NCBI GenBank assembly: GCA_011051075.1
Contig: DREN01000306.1
Span: 1 to 8,058 of the forward strand
Direction: 5' to 3'
Length of the DNA: 8,058 nucleotides
Origin: Deltaproteobacteria bacterium
GTDB lineage: Bacteria > Desulfobacterota > DSM-4660 > Desulfatiglandales > Desulfatiglandaceae
Shown: positions 6,520 through 8,058 of the stretch, in pieces
Position numbering within the stretch: position 1 is the first letter of the stretch
Layout of the letters: every line of letters begins with the position of its first letter
Translations under genes and position numbers: made by a program
Notes under the pieces: model-generated
What the model was told of the DNA's origin: nothing
Seen by the model: only the letters and a program-made list of their open reading frames with translations
The model's database searches: none

Positions 6520-7440
6520 TCATGAAAGGAAGTAATCGAGGATTCCGGCGGCACCGTGCATCTTGTTTTCCGCCTGCTGCCATACGATGGACCGGGGACC
6601 CTCAATCACCTCGGCTGTTATCTCCTGACCCCTGTGGGCCGGGAGACAGTGCATGACGAGGACCTCTTTTGAGCTGAGGCTCAACAGATCGGCGTTAATC
6701 TGATATCCGTGAAAGGCGTTCAGTTTTTCCTCCTTCTCCTTCTCCTCTCCCATGCTCACCCACACGTCGGTGTAGAGGATATCCGCGCCCTCTGCCGCCT
6801 CCCCGGGGCTGTTAAGCACCTGGACCCTGGCGCCTGTTTTTTCCGCCGTCCTATTGGCCTTATCAAGGATATCGGCGCGGGGAGAGTAGCCCTCTGGACA
6901 GGCAACCCTCATGTGCATGCCTGCCAGGGCGCAGATCAGCAACAGGGAATGGCACACGTTGTTTCCATCACCGATATAGGTGAGCGTCAGGCCCTGAACC
7001 GTGCCTTTGGTCTCAAGGATCGTGAACAGGTCGCAGATCGCCTGGGTGGGATGTTCCAGGTCGCTCAGCCCGTTGATGATGGGGATGCCCGAATAACGGG
7101 CAAAATCCTCAACGGTCTGATGGGCATAAACCCTGGCCACAACGGCATCCAGGTAGCTCCCCAGCATCCTGCCGGTATCCTCAATGGGTTCCCCCCGTTT
7201 GATCTGGAGATCGTTGGGCGCAAGATATATGGTCCCCCCCCCCAGCCTGAGAATGGCCGATTCAAAACTGGTCCGGGTCCTTGTGGAGGGTTTCTCAAAG
7301 AGGATGCCGATCACCCTGTTTCCAAGAAGGTCGAGGGTTTTTCGTTGCTTGATGGCCTCTTTCAGGACCCGTGCCCTGTCTAAGATTGCGAACAGGTCTT
7401 CCCTGGTCAAATCATCTGCGGAGAGGAGTGAACGCACCAT
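6520..7440 (-). CDS. argF: Ornithine carbamoyltransferase
   Basis: Transfers the carbamoyl group of carbamoyl phosphate to ornithine to give citrulline in arginine synthesis; a cytosolic trimer in this family. The 306-residue length is normal. Carbamoyl phosphate motif STRTR (52-56) and HPTQ (130-133) are present. Ornithine-side residues include N161, DVWVSMG (225-231) and HCLPAHRG (264-271) with the active-site Cys265. The SMG loop favours ornithine over the N-acetyl- or N-succinylornithine enzymes. The ATG at 7440 is preceded by GGAGG (7447-7451) with six bases of spacing. No other arg gene is adjacent: the 618 bases upstream contain no convincing gene. The 3' end faces the MEMO gene across 12 bases with no visible hairpin. 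An anabolic role is inferred; a catabolic arginine deiminase cluster would show arcA or arcC neighbours, which are absent here. Confidence 0.97.
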   Translation of the reverse strand: MVRSLLSADDLTREDLFAILDRARVLKEAIKQRKTLDLLGNRVIGILFEKPSTRTRTSFESAILRLGGGTIYLAPNDLQIKRGEPIEDTGRMLGSYLDAVVARVYAHQTVEDFARYSGIPIINGLSDLEHPTQAICDLFTILETKGTVQGLTLTYIGDGNNVCHSLLLICALAGMHMRVACPEGYSPRADILDKANRTAEKTGARVQVLNSPGEAAEGADILYTDVWVSMGEEKEKEEKLNAFHGYQINADLLSLSSKEVLVMHCLPAHRGQEITAEVIEGPRSIVWQQAENKMHGAAGILDYFLS

Positions 7441-7446
7441 AAAAAG

Positions 7447-7451
7447 CCTCC
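7447..7451 (-). promoter_or_regulatory. argF ribosome binding site
   Basis: GGAGG on the - strand, six bases before the ATG at 7440, is a strong Shine-Dalgarno sequence and fixes the argF start. Confidence 0.8.
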
Positions 7452-7474
7452 ATGGATAATTGAACGTCTCGGAA

Positions 7475-7480
7475 ATTCTA
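7475..7480 (-). promoter_or_regulatory. Tentative -10 element for argF
   Basis: TAGAAT on the - strand matches TATAAT at 5 of 6 positions and would give a leader of about 28 bases. There is no good -35 hexamer at 17 bases; that region is the AT-rich heptad repeat, which might act like an UP element. This is inference with weak support. Confidence 0.22.
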
Positions 7481-7487
7481 CAACTTA

Positions 7488-7608
7488 TTGAAATTAGAAA
7501 TTAGAAATTTGGCCTTCATCCTCTTGTGCTGTTGATGAACGTATTCAATTTTGGAGCGATCTTCCTAATCCCGCCCTGCGGGACTACTTTCCAATTTCAA
7601 ATTTCAAG
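7488..7608. repeat. MITE-like or palindromic intergenic repeat unit
   Basis: The left arm (7488-7512, TTGAAATTAG... ending AAATTTGG) is complementary, allowing one missing heptad and small mismatches, to the right arm (7591-7608, CCAATTTCAAATTTCAAG). Inside are two small hairpins: TTCATC 7515-7520 with GATGAA 7534-7539, and TCCCGC 7569-7574 with GCGGGA 7578-7583 around a 3-base loop. The unit has no coding capacity. The pattern suggests a dispersed non-autonomous element, but only one copy is visible, and no clear target-site duplication was found. Confidence 0.4.
7490..7510. repeat. Three tandem AT-rich heptads (GAAATTA x2, GAAATTT)
   Basis: GAAATTA is repeated exactly at 7490-7496 and 7497-7503, then GAAATTT at 7504-7510. 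The array forms the left arm of the inverted-repeat unit 7488-7608 and lies about 50 bases upstream of the argF start. Confidence 0.8.
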
Positions 7609-7639
7609 CCGTGAACCGCTGCCAACATTCCAATTGTGA

Positions 7640-7657
7640 GCGAAGCGAACTAAGTTC
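7640..7657. repeat. GCGAA direct repeat followed by an 11-bp palindrome
   Basis: GCGAA occurs twice in a row (7640-7644, 7645-7649) and overlaps the perfect palindrome GAACT-A-AGTTC (7647-7657). It may belong to the same repetitive intergenic material as the unit just before it. Confidence 0.35.
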
Positions 7658-7660
7658 AAC

Positions 7661-8058
7661 TCGTCTTAAAAGGAGTGAAACCACATATCCGGGTCCTTTA
7701 CCCGCAAGACCCTGCAAGAGAGAGAACTCCCTTATTCATCTGCTATCATACGGCAGTTAAGGATAAAAAGCCATCGATTATTTGCGCTTCCAGCCCCAGG
7801 GGGGCATTTTCTCCCGTTGACATGGGAAGCCTTTTGGGCATATATTCCTGCCGGGTGAAGCCTTGGACGTATCGGGAATGTGTACCTGCAACCGGCTCCA
7901 TCTCAGAAGTGTAGAACTTCAGCTAAATAATTTCGACCTGTGCGGTTATCCTTTGTCCGTGGGGGCCTCTTTTCCAAAGGACGCAACAAAATATTCCATC
8001 ACGACATGGAACGCCCCCTTAGTTGGATTACAGCTTCGGAGCAGGCAGGGACCCGTAC
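7661..8058. other. Stretch without a convincing gene
   Basis: About 400 bases to the window edge hold no ORF with family resemblance. Small structures are visible: GAAGT/ACTTC (7905-7919) with a 5-base loop, an inverted repeat TCCTTTG/CAAAGGA in 7950-7981, and GCCCC/GGGGC near 7794-7806. No tRNA, rRNA, tmRNA, SRP or RNase P signature was recognised. A 79-codon GTG frame on the + strand (7675-7914) and a 51-codon ATG frame on the - strand (7746-7901) overlap each other; neither shows the third-position GC bias of the real genes. The region may contain the end or control region of a gene beyond 8058. Confidence 0.6.

Noticed and set aside
6709..7383. 224-codon frame on the + strand inside argF
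   Set aside because: It is the antisense shadow of a well-supported ornithine carbamoyltransferase gene.
7536..7547. ARG-box-like TGAA-N4-TTCA upstream of argF
   Set aside because: The arginine repressor half-sites in the usual consensus are spaced wider (TGAAT-N4-ATTCA); here the spacing is two bases short and only one half-site is good.
7746..7901. 51-codon ATG frame on the - strand
   Set aside because: There is no ribosome binding site and no recognised family; kept only as a low-interest note.
7675..7914. 79-codon frame on the + strand starting at GTG
   Set aside because: It has no family resemblance, neutral third-position GC unlike the real genes, and the AAGGA directly abuts the start with no spacing. 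It overlaps another equally weak frame.
7441..8058. CRISPR array, tRNA or other structured RNA
   Set aside because: The heptad repeats are directly adjacent without spacers, and no cloverleaf or conserved RNA core was found on either strand.

Overview
The window holds four complete protein genes and the end of a fifth, all of recognisable families. It is mostly a housekeeping replication and arginine-biosynthesis neighbourhood, not an obvious novel system. GC-rich coding DNA, an exported MEMO-family protein and a full-length DnaE1 with an intact PHP metal site would fit a Desulfobacterota (former Deltaproteobacteria) or similar anaerobic Gram-negative genome. That placement is inference from general style; no marker here proves it.

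Layout: (1) positions 1-351, + strand, 3' end of a gene with a C-terminal J-domain (HPD motif), followed by a terminator-like hairpin near 383-443. (2) 426-1775, - strand, rarA (mgsA), a replication-associated AAA+ ATPase, convergent with the J-domain gene. (3) 1776-2018, a divergent control region with a good dnaE promoter candidate and a strong hairpin covering the presumed rarA ribosome binding site. (4) 2019-5480, + strand, dnaE, the catalytic alpha subunit of DNA polymerase III, starting at GTG. (5) 5482-6507, + strand, a MEMO-family protein with an N-terminal export-type extension, one base after dnaE and so probably co-transcribed and translationally coupled. (6) 6520-7440, - strand, argF, ornithine carbamoyltransferase, convergent with the MEMO gene across only 12 bases. 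(7) 7441-8058, a more AT-rich stretch without a convincing gene. It carries heptad repeats, a roughly 120 bp MITE-like inverted-repeat unit and several small hairpins.

How they work together: RarA and DnaE both act at the replication fork and share a divergent intergenic region, so joint control is possible. The MEMO gene depends on dnaE for position and probably for transcription, with no obvious functional tie. ArgF stands alone here without other arg genes. The points most worth a second look are the complete nine-residue PHP metal site of DnaE, the exported MEMO protein behind dnaE, the hairpin over the rarA ribosome binding site, the inverted repeats over the dnaE promoter, and the repeat unit upstream of argF.
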